This document shows, in pieces, positions 47,292 to 59,778 of a stretch of 64,000 bases of DNA (position 1 is its first letter; each line of letters opens with the position of its first letter). The translations under genes were made by a program, and so were the position numbers. The stretch spans positions 31,847,341-31,911,340 of the forward strand of contig CM069612.1 of the NCBI GenBank assembly GCA_035771175.1, read 5' to 3'. Under the pieces are notes generated by a model. It was not told where the DNA came from. It ran no database searches and was given only the letters and a program-made list of their open reading frames with translations. Source of the stretch: Paratinospora sagittata. Its lineage: Eukaryota > Streptophyta > Magnoliopsida > Ranunculales > Menispermaceae.

Positions 47292-48008
47292 AGATGTGGT
47301 ATTGATACACAGGAAGAGGAGAAGTATGACTAGGAAATTAAGGGCAGCTTTGGCGGTTGAAGATCGTTGAGACGTTGGAGGGGAAGGCTTGAAAACGGTG
47401 CGATGGGAGTTTCTTCTCAACAATGGTTACCTACGTGTCTGCTTCCCAGGAGCGAATGCAGCGATAGGAAGTTATTAGAATAAGAAAGAGTAGTTGACCA
47501 ACCTACCTATAGTTAACGCAGCTTCTAATTTAAGAGCCAGGGACAAAACCAAAGAGACAAAAAGCTCTTCAATCCCATGCTAAAACTACAAAATTGCCAC
47601 TCCCTCAAAATTTGACTTTTTTTCTTTTGCATCTTTTAGATATCATAATTTGTACAATACATATATAAATACACATAAGCTAATAGACAAAAGGGCTTTG
47701 CATTTTTATGGAGCACTATTTCATGTGTCACCATATCATATTTCATTAAAAGAAAAAAAAAAAAAACTGAGAATACATATTAATTTGTATTTCAGTAGAG
47801 GGCAACATGGTAAATATAGGCTTATGATTTTAGAGGGTCAAATCTTGAGGGCAGAATTGTAGTTTGGCCAAACCATGCGTGGCATTTATCTAACGACTTA
47901 CCTTATAAGATCGAACCTCTCATCCTTTAATTCATTCCATAATCCTTCTACGAAGCTTACGAAATTAATAGTTTTAACTATCAAGGAAGAAGAAGAAGCG
48001 CAAACAAA
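45837..48008. other. DEK 5' region, spacer and AT microsatellite
   Basis: On the minus strand a likely 5' UTR exon ends at a donor TTTTCT|GTAAGT near 46425 and rejoins at about 45863. A TA dinucleotide repeat lies at about 47256-47282. No other gene recognised. Confidence 0.45.
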
Positions 48009-49354
48009 ATGACTGGATTTCATGGCCGCAGCAGCTTGTTGCTTCTTCTCATCATAATGCTCTTCTTCACCTTATTCGTCACACCTTCGATTTGCAGACG
48101 AGAAAAGAAGAACCCTCTGATCGAACTGTCGAGTCGAGATCAACTCGTGGAAATGGCGGGTTACGGCGAAGAAAGGCTATCCTCCGTTCTAGTAACTGGT
48201 TCGGTGCTCTGCGAGGCTTGTAACGTGGGTGGAGGAGCTGATGATCATGAGTTCCATGAATTTCCAGTCTCAGGTATGGTTTAATTCTAAGAAAGTTATT
48301 GGAAAGATATATATATCAATTTGGATCTGTTTTTGGTTGATGACGATGAAAGTCGGAAGTACTGTTGTAGTTTAATTTATTAGATTTTTTCAAGAAATAT
48401 CATAGAGTGCATGATCAATCAGATATTTCTACGAGCTTTTTTAACAACTAAATCATTCAAAATGAAAACCCATGAACATATATTTGCATGGGAATTAAAT
48501 AGTAAATTTGCTTGAAATTTTTTCATTTGTGTAGTAATTTAATTTGGATCAATATTACAAGCTCTTATTAATGACGAGAATAACTTAGAATTTTCAATTT
48601 CCATTGGATATATCTAGTTAGATGTGTGAATCTATATATAGCTAAAATTTAGACTAAAAATTTTATAAATATTGTACGGAGGAGTACTAAAACGATCTAA
48701 TATACATAGCTAAAATTATATTCAAGTTGATGTAACAATATACAACATTACTATATCATCGAAGAGAAAAAAATAAAAAATAAAACACCCTCTAATCACT
48801 ATACACCACATCAGTATAAGTAAAATTTTGGGTATAATTTTTAGGTCGTAAAATCATTTCTCTATTATATTTTAGTAATGTATATATGACTAATTTCTTT
48901 TAGAATATGAATCTGTGACCTAGGTAATTGAATTTTTTGAACTATTTATCAACTTTGTCACCATTTACTAATCATCATTATTTAATTCTTAGGTGCACTG
49001 GTAGCTGTTCACTGCAAGATGGAGAGAAGAAGGATGAAACACAAGATCAGACGGACGACACAATATTTAGGGAAAACAGATGAGTATGGAGACTTTATCA
49101 TCGAACTACCTTCCCACCTCCATGCACTTCCACACCTTGATAATGAATGCAGTGTTAGGGTTCTTCAACTCCCCAAAAACTTACCTTGCAGAAGTGCTTT
49201 AATTAACCGAAAACCTAGTACTGGGATAAAACTATCATCGGTTGGAAATTACATTCGCACTTATACAACTGGAAATATAAGATTCCAACAGCCATATAAA
49301 GGCTCTCGATTGTGCTTAAAGAAACAAAGAGTGATCGAAGAGACTGCATGGTGA
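48009..49354 (+). CDS. Pollen Ole e 1-like / extensin family secreted protein
   Basis: Two exons, 48009-48273 and 48993-49354, join within a Gly codon to give 208 aa. Residues 1-30 are a strong signal peptide (LLLLLIIMLFFTLFV). The Ole e 1 domain starts at VTGSVLCEAC, continues through FPVSGALVAVHCK, TDEYGDFIIELP and CSVRVLQLP, and ends around CRSALINRKPS. The cysteines are spaced as expected for the disulfide-bonded fold. A linker of charged residues precedes the domain and a basic tail follows it. Members are secreted to the apoplast or wall and most have no defined biochemical activity; here the role is unknown. TATATATATATTT near 49480 lies in the 3' UTR. Confidence 0.88.
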
Positions 49355-51127
49355 TGATTTTATCATGATAAATGTTTGAGTTGGCCATAGCTCAAACGGA
49401 GGATGGCACTTCTTGTCACAACATTGAGCTATATGCATGGAGGGGAAGTCAATCAAAAGTTTACCTAGAAGATTTGTTAATATATATATATTTTAGTTTC
49501 TTGTGTGATATGTATAGTGAGGTTTTGAGATGTTGAGAGAGATTTTATCCAATATGTACTCTTATTATACCACATGTATGTTATTTTATTTTATTTTTTC
49601 TATTGTAAAACCATGGATCCACAAGAGATACATTCCTTATCATGTGAGGCTAAAACATTGATAGCATTAATGTGGTAGCAAGTTTGGTTTCGATTAAAGG
49701 TAGAAAAACATGGAAAATGCTATTTTGACTATAAAAATTGCAAACTATACCTTCATCTTTATTAGGTATGTGTGACCCAATGAACAAAAATGTGTAATTG
49801 CAAATGAAAATATTAATTTAATTACAAAAAATATAACTATAAGTACAACTTATACCTTTACATTCATTGAATGTGTGTGTTTTATGCATACCGATATATG
49901 TATAACAAATGATCCAATGAATGTGAAGCTGTAGTTGCAATTTTTTTATAGTTGGAATAACATTTCCCAATTGCATAAATGTAGTTGCAGTTTTTGTAAT
50001 TAGAACAACCCGCATTTCCCTATGAACATAGTTAAGAGGAAAGAAACATACAAAATGAATTTATTTTCTCTTAACTTTGTATTGTTGATTTAGTTAAGTA
50101 GTTAATTAAAAGACTTTATTGAAGCCACCAATCTTGCAAATCACAACCTTGAAAATCTTATGCTTAATTAGGAGTAGTGTTACGATTTTCAACAGTCGTA
50201 ATATCATATCAAATCAAATCAAATACTAGTAAAATAAAGGAGGCATCTCTAATATCACATGAAAAGGAGTGGGCTATTTCTAATTTAAAGCTATAGAATA
50301 TTATTTATTCATTTTTGGGGGCATCTAATTGAGTCGAATCTGTAGTGTAGTAGACCTTCGGGGAGCACTGTAATCCATCATTCGACGACGCAGAGAGAGC
50401 CGAGAAAGAGAGTACCAGACTACCGCATAGCCCTTTAGTGGCGTAGCGTTTGCTCCTCAAGGCGCACTCCAAGTCACAGTTCAAGTCACCGAAAAACCAC
50501 TCTTCAGATTTCCCGCGCTTCTCATCTCCAATTCCGAAACTCAACTTTTCGATTTCAATTCCGTTATGCGCTCGATTCAATCTGTTTGTTTGTTTATTTT
50601 CCTCTATACTTCGGAAAATGCGATTTCTTAGTTGCAGAAGAACAGTGGTATTGTGATTTGTAATCCTCTTTTTCTTTTCTTTTTTTTTTTTGTTTGGTTG
50701 ATCAGAAGATTTATTGAGTTTGATTTTGTTTTGTTTCTGGAGAATTAGTTTTTTCTGTTTGATCTCTGTTTTAGTTAGACTATACACAATTCGAGTATTA
50801 CAATCTCTGCCACTCACTATTGATTTCGGTTGATTGAAGATCTTGTACTCGATCTTGTTCAATTTTTTTTTCTTTTTCTTTTGTGATTTATTTTATTTTA
50901 TTTTTTGTTTTTGTTTTTGGTAGATTTCTGGCATTATGAATTAGCATAGTTGGTTCAAAGCGGCTATAAATCACTATATTAAGCCTCAAGCTATTAAATC
51001 TCCCTTGTTTATGTTGAATAGAAATCTTTGTGATCTTCTTCCATATTTCTGTTATATTTTAACAGATTAGGGACCTAAACCTCGACATGAATCTTAATCA
51101 AACCATGGGAACAATTCTGCACGGTGA

Positions 51128-51292
51128 CAATAGAGGTTGAGGAAGATCTAAAATAATATGGACACAGATAATTAAGAAAAATTTAATTTATAATTTAAAT
51201 GCTGACTTAGCTTTTGATAGAGCGGAGTGGACGAAACAGATTCATGTAGCTGGCCTCATATAGTTGGGAAAAGGCTTAGTTGAGTTGAGTAG
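51128..51292 (+). repeat. LINE 3'-end relic
   Basis: Matches the relics in Trm10 intron 1: ATAATTTAAATGC, GATAGAGCGGAGTGG, ATTCATGTAGC, then GGAAAAGGCTTAGTTGAG. The translation resembles RAEW.KQIHVA of LINE reverse transcriptase ends. Confidence 0.6.
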
Positions 51293-51479
51293 AGATTAGG
51301 GACCTAAACTTAAAGCAAAAAAGTTCCTAAAGTCATTCAATTCACGAGAATGAATCCTGTTGAGACTTGAGATATAGTTTGATTTTGAAGCAAGTACTTG
51401 TTGTCAATTATTTGTACATTGAATTATTACCGAAATGTTAACACTAACATTCTCTGTATAGGCAGTGATAGAGGGGCGT

Positions 51480-51480
<1 letters not shown>

Positions 51481-51547
<67 letters not shown>

Positions 51548-51560
51548 AACACACACACAT
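51481..51560. repeat. Compound microsatellite (CT)n(TA)n(CA)n
   Basis: Uninterrupted CT repeats change to TA repeats near 51502 and to CA repeats near 51537. Lies in the likely FRS leader intron. Confidence 0.95.
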
Positions 51561-51657
51561 TTATATATATATAAATTTAGTGTGGTGAAATATTTTTCTG
51601 AACTCTATTTTGTCTTGAAATAAATTGTATTTATTGACAGGTTTAAGACTGTTGGTT

Positions 51658-53841
51658 ATGGAAAACACTAGCCAGTTTGATTCATCGGGTGTTAATGGTG
51701 CAACATTTGAAGACATTCCTGATTGTGGAGATACTCACGGCGCCAAGGTACTTTGTTTGTCAAGGGATCTACGTGCACCCGAGGAGGGGACATTTCCCAA
51801 GCCATTTGTTGGCTTGGAGTTTGAATCACTTGAAAAGGCTTATATCTTCTACAATGAATATGCCAGGATTCTTGGTTTCAGCATACGCAGAGCCAAAAAT
51901 CGTAGATCCAATATTGATGGGGAACTTCTCTTTCAACGATTTTGTTGCTCAAAAGAAGGTCATCGTCGCAAAAGGCGAGAAAATGACGATGGAACAAAAA
52001 TGAAAGATGGTGTTATAGTTAAGGTTAGGAGACGAAATGTCAAGTCCATAAGAGTTGGATGTAGTGCAAAGTTAGATGTCAAGAGAACAACCAATGGTAG
52101 ATGGGTTGTGCAGAAATTTGATGAGGAACATAACCATGAATATGCTCATCAAGGAGAAACACATTTGTTGAGGTCCCAAAGGCGGCAGCAGAATGAGGGT
52201 GCTGATATAGGTGTGGGACAAAAAAGAATGATTTCATACTTAACTGGTGAAGGTGGTGGGAGCGAGGAAAGGAGAAAGAGATTAGAAAGAGGGCATGTAA
52301 AGGTTGTCCTGGATTACTTCACTCAGATGCAAATGGAAAATCCATCATTTTTTTATGCTATACAGGTTGGCAAACTGGATCAGATGTTGAACTTCTTTTG
52401 GGCCGACACTAAATCAAGGATGGATTTTGGTTATTTTGGGGATGTTATATATTTCAGCACAACCTATGGGGCTAAGTATGGAAGACCATTTTCCTCAATT
52501 CTAGGTGTCAATCATCACTTACAGCCAGTCTTATTTGGCTCTGCGATACTTTTGAACGAAACCGAGGAATCTTTTGTATGGCTATTAGAGACATTTTTGA
52601 AATCAATGTCTGGGCATCAGCCTCTTGCAATAATCACTGATGAAGATGCAGCACTGGAAAATGCAATTGAACGTGTATTACCTGTAACCCACCACCGCTT
52701 ATGTATGTGGCACATTTTTCAAGATGCTACCAAACATTTGAGTCATGTCTACAATGTAGAGGATGATTTTAGTGCAGAATTCAAGAAATGCATTTATGAG
52801 TCCCAGTGGTGTGATGAGTTTGAGTCGAGGTGGGCGTTGTTACTTGACAAGTATAAGCTTTGTGATAATGAGTGGTTAAATGATATGTTCAAAAAGCGGC
52901 ACAAGTGGGTTCCTGTCTATTCAAGGCACATCTTCCAGGCGGACATGACCGCGACTCATCGAATTGAAAGCATAAACTCCTTTTTTGATGGATTCCTGAA
53001 TGAGTCACTTCCTCTCTTTGAGTTTTTTAAACAATATGAAAAGGCACTTGCCTATAGACGTGAAGAGGAAATTAAGGAGGATGTTCAATCCCACCAAACG
53101 AAGCCTATCCTTAAGTTGGATGTTCCAATGGAGCAACAAGCAGCTGACATTTATACAGGGACAGCATTTAAAGAGTTCCATAAGGAATTCTGTGAGAGTT
53201 TCAATTACATTGCTGAAGAAACAGCCAGGGTAGGGACAAGTTGGACATATGCAGTGTCAAGGTGGGGACAGAAAAGAAGTTGTCTTGTTAATTTCAACTC
53301 TTGTGACAATGATATACGTGTGATTTGTGATTGCCAGAATTTTGAGTTTGCTGGCATTCTATGCAGGCATATATTCAAAGTCTTCATAGTGAGGAACATC
53401 ATGCTGATTCCGCACATTTACTTCAAGAAAAGGTGGACAAAAAAAGCCAAATATGGGGTTGTGTTGTATGACAGCAGTAGGGAGCTACAAGCTGGCTGTC
53501 AGAATTCACTGTCTTTATGTTTTAATGATCTCTGCCAATTATCTCTTAACTTTTGTGCTAAGGCTGCTCTCTCTCCAGATGCTTATCAAACTGCTAAACA
53601 TGATATGGAGATGATATTAAGAGAATTGGAAAAGGTTGCTGGGGAAGACATATGTCTTTCACAGCCCGACATTGAGCACATTAGAAGTCTGCATCTTCCA
53701 GTTGAGGCTGTTAATAATATTGGGAGCTCCAACCATATACTGACTGAAGAAAATCAGGCCTTATCTTCAGCGAACCAAATAACTTTGCAAAATCCTCGAA
53801 CACTGGGAGATAAACGAACTGGTTTCTGGCTTCGTTTGTGA
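51658..53841 (+). CDS. FAR1-RELATED SEQUENCE (FRS) protein, domesticated MULE transposase
   Basis: Probable transcription regulator of the FHY3/FAR1 family, 727 aa, intron-free from the ATG at 51658; a splice acceptor 18 bp upstream excludes the earlier in-frame codons. The FAR1 DNA-binding (WRKY-GCM1-like) zinc domain spans about 55-160, with CCSKEG, C135 and HNH (158-160). The MULE transposase-like domain spans about 240-355 (DVIYFSTTYGAKYGRPF, GVNHH, IITDEDAALENAI, HRLCMWHIFQ). A SWIM zinc finger follows at about 557-571 (CDC...CRH). At the first catalytic Asp position (FDTTY in most relatives) this protein has Ser267. Family members act in light, clock and stress signalling; no closer assignment within the family is justified from sequence alone. 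Confidence 0.92.
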   Translation: MENTSQFDSSGVNGATFEDIPDCGDTHGAKVLCLSRDLRAPEEGTFPKPFVGLEFESLEKAYIFYNEYARILGFSIRRAKNRRSNIDGELLFQRFCCSKEGHRRKRRENDDGTKMKDGVIVKVRRRNVKSIRVGCSAKLDVKRTTNGRWVVQKFDEEHNHEYAHQGETHLLRSQRRQQNEGADIGVGQKRMISYLTGEGGGSEERRKRLERGHVKVVLDYFTQMQMENPSFFYAIQVGKLDQMLNFFWADTKSRMDFGYFGDVIYFSTTYGAKYGRPFSSILGVNHHLQPVLFGSAILLNETEESFVWLLETFLKSMSGHQPLAIITDEDAALENAIERVLPVTHHRLCMWHIFQDATKHLSHVYNVEDDFSAEFKKCIYESQWCDEFESRWALLLDKYKLCDNEWLNDMFKKRHKWVPVYSRHIFQADMTATHRIESINSFFDGFLNESLPLFEFFKQYEKALAYRREEEIKEDVQSHQTKPILKLDVPMEQQAADIYTGTAFKEFHKEFCESFNYIAEETARVGTSWTYAVSRWGQKRSCLVNFNSCDNDIRVICDCQNFEFAGILCRHIFKVFIVRNIMLIPHIYFKKRWTKKAKYGVVLYDSSRELQAGCQNSLSLCFNDLCQLSLNFCAKAALSPDAYQTAKHDMEMILRELEKVAGEDICLSQPDIEHIRSLHLPVEAVNNIGSSNHILTEENQALSSANQITLQNPRTLGDKRTGFWLRL

Positions 53842-56569
53842 TGGTATTGAGACTGCAAGGATGGTTGAAGGAATGCATGAATGTTAATTTGTTCTCTACT
53901 TGATCTTCAGTTGTTGCTTAATATTTGTTGAGAAAATGGATCGACATGCAAAAATCTTGTATATTTATTTATTTATGAAGATTTATGAACAGAATAAGAA
54001 GCGAAAAGTCTAAAGCACACCCTGAAAGAAGTTTCATGCTTTAACCGTCTATCCATTTTGACTTCTTTTTTTTTAGAGGAAACAAATTTATTATTGACCT
54101 AAGAAGACAGCAAGTTTTGACTTCTTAAGAAAACCTATTCAACAGTTCTAAAAAAATTGACTTCCATCATTGATGAGTTTGTTTCGTGCTCCCTCCATTT
54201 TCTATCAGTTGAGTTAGTGTGTTGAACACAAGTTGATATATGCATCAGCAAATGTTTCCTTTAAAGGTTGGATATTTCATAGAATGAATATCTTTGTTCG
54301 CTATGTTCTGTTCTGTATACAAAAAGTCCCTTAGTTGTCTAACACAACCACTCTTCCTTGATTAATGTCTTGAATTTATGTCAAATGCTAAATTGCACTC
54401 ACACAAACTCGCACACATAATCTAACCTTTGTGCAGAATATGATTGCGATGTAAATTATAAATTTATAATACATGTGTCTGGATGCTCTAGTGTTCTGAC
54501 AATCTGACCTTAAAGGCTCTTCCATCTGGGACCTCCTACCTTCAGCAAACACCAATACATGTATTCATTTCATTATTACTTGAAACATGTTAAATGTTGG
54601 GTATTTGATAAACTATGCATGATAGTATGCATTTACGAGATTCTTATTTGATAATGAAACAATTTTTTTGCTGGCCTTTGGTAACAAGATGACATAGAGT
54701 TCGAGTAACCATCCACGGAGGCCCGAGGAGAGGTTGCTTTTGAAGGATTAAAGACTGCTTCTAGTTCTTTCAGAGGTGAAGTGAAGAATGATTGCTATTT
54801 CTTGTGTAAGCTGTCTGATTTTGCTATTATTCTTACTTTTGGACTTTATATATCTGAGCATGTGAGTGTGAGTATGTATTATTGTTTTTCTAAAATCAAA
54901 CTTCGCACAGAGCAAATTACTGTTTCGAATTTATGTTGCTTGATCAGAGAAAATGATTCAATGGGCATATATTATATTTTTTGCTTAATGATTAGAAAGG
55001 AGGAAGACTCATGATGTGAATAGTGGCTTCCTGAGGGTGCACCCACATGATTATTGCATCTTTCTTACTCTTTCCTTTTCCAATGTAGTACATGTTCATC
55101 TTCTAATGTGGAGTTTATATTGGTTTGATGGCAACATAGCACATAATTCTGAAATTAACTCTGATGTGAAAAAAAAACATCTGTCTAATGATTCACAGTT
55201 GTTGGGAATTCAATTGAACTATAAATAGACTGAAAAATAAAAGCGTACTAGTGTTCCCTTGAATATGATTTTATGCCTATTTTAGTTTTTCATGAGCTTT
55301 TAATTGCTTCTGCAACAACATGTTGTATAATTATCTCAACAACCATTATTCCTTGTTTTGGTGCAGAACACATTATTAAAGATTTCCCGTGTGGTTTATT
55401 TCTAAAGATGCTCTCTAGATGTTTCAACTTGGCTCATTCTTTCTATTGATTTTCTTTCTTTGGAAACATCATACGTCTTTGTGTTGTACTAAGCTCTGGA
55501 TCTCAGACACTCTAGCATACATCATATGGTCTTCTATAAGTGCATGCACATTTTTATTGAGTTCGTATCCTTCTTATCAAAGATATGTGATGTGGCACAG
55601 AATAGAAGAAGATATGAGAAGAAAGAGCCAGAAGAAGAAAATAGATATCAACATTCAATTAGCCAGCCATCAATAAAACAATTAGAGTCCTACTAAATCT
55701 AAATATCTAGAATTTTAATGGAAGCAAAATGCAAGAATTTTTCCTTTACAAAAAAAGAAGATAAAAGATACAACTATTTTCCCCTTCTTCTAGTTTGGTT
55801 GGACCAGCCTCTGATTCTAGCCTCGGTTGGTACCCATAAATAGTTATGGTAGTCTTTGGATTTATTCCGATTCTAGTCTTGACACATTCAAAGAACACTC
55901 CTCCCCTCTAATGGATCGGTTCTAATAACCGGGGCATGTGCTCATGTTGCAGGCAAGTTGTTTATCTGACTCTTAAGTGGTTCTTTTTTTTTTTGTTTGA
56001 AGTCAGGGGTATTGAGAGGCCCACCCCCACTTGTCCCTGGGGCACGGCCACTATCATCCAAGGACGCTGTTGTATGAGTGGGGATGCTCGAACTCTGGAT
56101 CTATTCTATAATAGAACCTTATGCCCCATGCCCCTCAACTCCGCCACTCGCCCAACCTAATGTTGGGTAACTCTTAAGTAGTTTTGTGCATTTCCCGCTT
56201 TCCTGGTAGTGTGAAAAATTTCTCTACATTTCTCTTATAAAAAGTTACTTGCATGAGTCTCTTAAACCACGAAAAATCCTCTATCTGTATATGAAATGCA
56301 CCGTCATAATATGACAAACTATTGCTCCCCAACTTTGAAGCACAACTATTTAAAAAAAAAAAAAAAAACAGTTTGAAGCACAACTATTTGAAGCCCAAAC
56401 ATATCCTTTACCATCTTTTTCTTGTCTTTGACTGTTATTTCGTGGTTGAAATCAGAGTATACCGCTATACTTATTAGGTAAACCTTCTGGTTAATCAGTC
56501 ATGTATTGGATTGATATATTTTCTGCAAATTGTTAATTTTTCATAATGGAATATCTCAAGATACTTAAT
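53842..56569. other. FRS 3' flank and spacer
   Basis: No complete gene recognised. 55980-56160 contains moderately GC-rich sequence with GATGCTCGAACTCTGG, vaguely SINE-like. Searching by eye for the missing N-terminal TAF6 exons here found nothing. Confidence 0.4.
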
Positions 56570-56720
56570 TAGCAAGCTTGGCTACAGATTCTGGACTTCA
56601 TCCTTTACTGTGCAGTTATATTTTGATAAAATCACGGAGTTAACTGTCAATCAGTCTGACTCAGTCCTTTTTAAAGAAGCACTAGCAAGCTTGGCTACAG
56701 ATTCTGGACTTCATCCTTTA
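56570..56720 (+). repeat. 38-bp exact direct repeat in the TAF6 remnant
   Basis: 56570-56607 is identical to 56683-56720, the latter being inside the first TAF6-like exon. The upstream copy sits directly before the acceptor of that exon, so a piece of exon replaced part of the intron. Confidence 0.9.
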
Positions 56721-58728
56721 GTCCCTTATTTTACATTCTTTATTGCTGACAAGATAAAGTTCATATTTTCTTTTTCCATTTCTTCTTTTATTTATTTATA
56801 CAATTTGGTGGAGAATAGATATCTGATAATTTGTTCCCATTTGATGTTTTAACAACATCAGGTCACCCGGGGTTTGAATGATTTCTCTCGTTTGTTTGCT
56901 TTGATGCGTGTTGTTCGAAACCTTCTCCAGAATCAACATATACATATAGAACCTTATGTAAGTTCTGCATTTGGTTCAGATATGTATATATATATATATA
57001 TATATAGTAATCAAAGATCACTTTGCTGTAAAGATATTTATCACCTGCCTATCGAGTGATATTTTATTTTCCCTCTTCAGCTACACCAGCTGATGCCATC
57101 TGTAATTACCTGCCTTGTTGCCAAACGATTGGGGAATAGGTTCTCTGACAACCATTGGGAGCTCAGAAACTTTGCTGCAGACATAGTTGCGTCAATATGT
57201 AAGAGGTTAGATCACTCTTTTTTTTTTTTTGAAAGTGAGGTTAGATCACTTTTGCTCTTCTTTAATTTCCATGAATTGAATTCAAGATGGCTAGTGTTAA
57301 TATGGTTTGATTTGATGAAGCAGCATGGCTGTGTCCAATCCTTGATGTTTCAATTTTAAAACTTCTGCAGATTTGGACATGTCTATCACAATCTACGGCC
57401 ACAGGTGACGAGGACTCTGCTTCATGCTTTTTTGGACCCAACCAAAGCATTGACTCAACATTATGGTGCTATTCAAAGGCTTGCTTCACTAGGAAGCAGT
57501 GTGGTATTCACTCTACTTCTGCCCATGTTTTCATTTTTCAATGATATGTATTGTATTCCAGATTTGGTCTGGAACATCTCCTATTGCCCAGTCTGCACCA
57601 TCAATTGTATCTAAGCCTATATAACCATCTGATCATCCTGATCTTACACAAACTCACACATGAAAAATACAGACCAAAACATTGTTCAATTGTTTTCTAA
57701 TGTATTATGAAGTATTAGAACCTGTTAAATCCAGATTTAAACTGAGATCTTAAGATCTTAACGCACTTATCTTTTCCACTTCAACTGATGGAAGAGGCTA
57801 AATTTTGGGATCTCTTCTTTCCTAGTAAATCTTCAATTCTAATACACTTTTATGTATCTTAACTGAAAAGGTGCGCCTTCTCACACTACCAAATCTTGAG
57901 CCATATCTATGACTTCTGGAACCAGAGATGCTTCTTGAGAAGCAAAAAAATGAGATGAAGAGGCATGAAGCATGGCGTGTTTATGGGGCTTTGCTGGTCA
58001 GGTGCTTCTTCTACCATGTTGTTTTGTGCTTATGAAGCCTTATCTGATCATTGTTCTATGCATAGAGCTACTTACAAATGAAGCATCTTCCAGTTTGCAG
58101 CTGGTCAATGCATGCATGAGCGAATCAAGTCACTCCCAGGTTTGCTATCCCCTCCAGCACAGGCATTCTGGAGGAAAAATGGACAAGTTGCGACTTCAAT
58201 TCGTAGTAATTATCTTCAACTTCCCTTATATAATTACCATTATGTTTGCAGTTTGTATTCCATGTCAAAATTATGGATGCATTGTTTAATCGAGCAAGAA
58301 ATGTCTTATTGCGGCATGGTTATGATGATGATGACTAGGATTTCAAAGCAACAAGATGGAAGCAAAACCTGGCTAGGATTTTCTTTTGCATAAGATGAAT
58401 TCCTTGGATATGAAGTTAATTTTTTTTTTAAGTGACAGAGAGCGACCTCAGAAAATTACTAAGTTCATGACCATTGTTCTTATTCAATGAAGATAAGAGG
58501 AAGGCAAACATGGAGACGGTAATGCAGCAGCCTCCGCTCAAGAAGGTTGCAACAGATGGTGCATTGGGTGGACTTCCAACCGTTGCTGGTGCAGCAACAG
58601 GGGCTCAGCCAGTGGCGACAGATGGATTTCCTGCAACCCCCGAAGAGTCAATAATGAGCCCACCATCATCATCAGCTAGACAATTGAACCTTACGCCTCA
58701 AACATCAATTGGACTCTTGTCTTGGTAG
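56616..58728 (+). pseudogene. 5'-truncated TAF6-like gene, disabled
   Basis: Matches the C-terminal half of TBP-associated factor 6, a TFIID/SAGA-type subunit. Exons by homology and phase: 56616-56753, 56862-56957, 57081-57205, 57371-57503, 57871-57996, 58094-58205, 58493-58728. Recognisable segments are LYFDKITELT, ALASLATDSGLHPLVPYF, RLFALMRVVRNLLQN, CLVAKRLGNRFSDNHWEL, RTLLHAFLDPTKALTQHYG, KNEMKRHEAWRVYGALL, LPGLLSPPAQAFWR and MQQPPLKKVATDG. The N-terminal histone fold is absent. The donor after the first exon is AT instead of GT (56754). TGA at 57910-57912 stops the frame after EPYL. The remaining splice sites and phases are still good, so decay is recent. A duplicate copy that lost function is the simplest reading. 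Confidence 0.85.
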
Positions 58729-59778
58729 AATAAAGCACGAGTCCTTATAAAAATTAAATACAAAATGACTTTTTTATTTTTTTATTTTCTGGGACTAGAA
58801 ACAACGTTCTTATAAGCTGTATATTTCAATCCGTGAGGTGTCAAACTTTTTAAGAACCCATTAATTTTTGCACTAACGGATTGATAAGAATGGTCTCACC
58901 CCTATGACTGCCCATAGTCGGTCGAGTTTGTAAATTTATCTTGTGGATTTAAATGCGATACTTTTTTCAAAGGATCTATGCTCTACGAACATATTTATTA
59001 ATATTCCAACCTTGTTGAGTTGCAATGACTCGAGCCAAAATTTTTAAACATAAACCAAACTGAATTTATTCAATACGAATAAATAAGATCGAACAATTAG
59101 GTTGGTTTTATTTCTTTTTTATTTAACAAGATATGATCCAACATTTTTTGTTTACTAGTAATATCAAAATTCTTTTGAATTTGAATCGAATAGAATAAAT
59201 CCCTGGTTATTGTTATGCTAAAAAAAAAGGAATCGAATAAATTCAAATATTTTTGAATAAACTTTATATTATTCTTAGTACAGAGCTATAAAAAATAAAA
59301 AATAAAAAAATACAATGACGTGTCAGGTTTAGCGCTCTACTTTGAAATTTAAATGCGTTTTGTCGTACGAGAAGCTCCTGTCATGATTTTAGCTCCGTAT
59401 TTACCTTATTGCCACTGAACCTTATAATACCAATAACACCCTTATAAATCCTGGGATGAATGTGGATAATATAAGGGGCCATTTGGTCATCTTATTCTCA
59501 CTCCTCAACGGTAAAACGTCAGCTTCTAGTAAATCGAGAAAGATCGCCGATTTTTATTTTAATTTTTGTTTTCCGGCTTCAACTTTCTAGGGTTAGGGTT
59601 TAGCTGTTCTTTCTTGATCGGCTTCATTTTAGGAAAGTGTCTCAAGACCTAATTTTCAATCCAAATTTTGTTCATATTTTTTAAACTCGCATTTCTCGTT
59701 TTCTTCTGGTGATATTCGTGGAAGTTCTAGGATTTTGCTCGCCCTGTCGCCATTGATATCGATGATCATCTGCGCTCC
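58729..59778. other. Spacer and promoter of the gene starting at 59779
   Basis: AT-rich spacer to about 59450. TAGGGTTAGGGTTTAG (a telobox, AAACCCTAA on the other strand) lies at 59588-59603, about 180 bp before the ATG; teloboxes are common in plant housekeeping leaders. Confidence 0.45.

Larger units (their letters stand above)
49355..51657 (+). other. Spacer and FRS 5' leader with intron
   Basis: 49355-50300 has no gene. About 50440-50650 looks like a transcribed leader; an acceptor TTTATTGACAG ends at 51640 just before the FRS ATG, so a 5' UTR intron of about 1 kb is likely. That intron holds the LINE relic (51128-51292) and a CT/TA/CA compound microsatellite. Confidence 0.45.

Noticed and set aside
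55980..56160. Possible SINE with a B-box-like GCTCGAACTCTGG
   Set aside because: No matching A-box, clear ends or target duplication could be seen, so not called as a feature beyond the spacer note. 6770-6815 is similar only in its CTCGAACTCG words.
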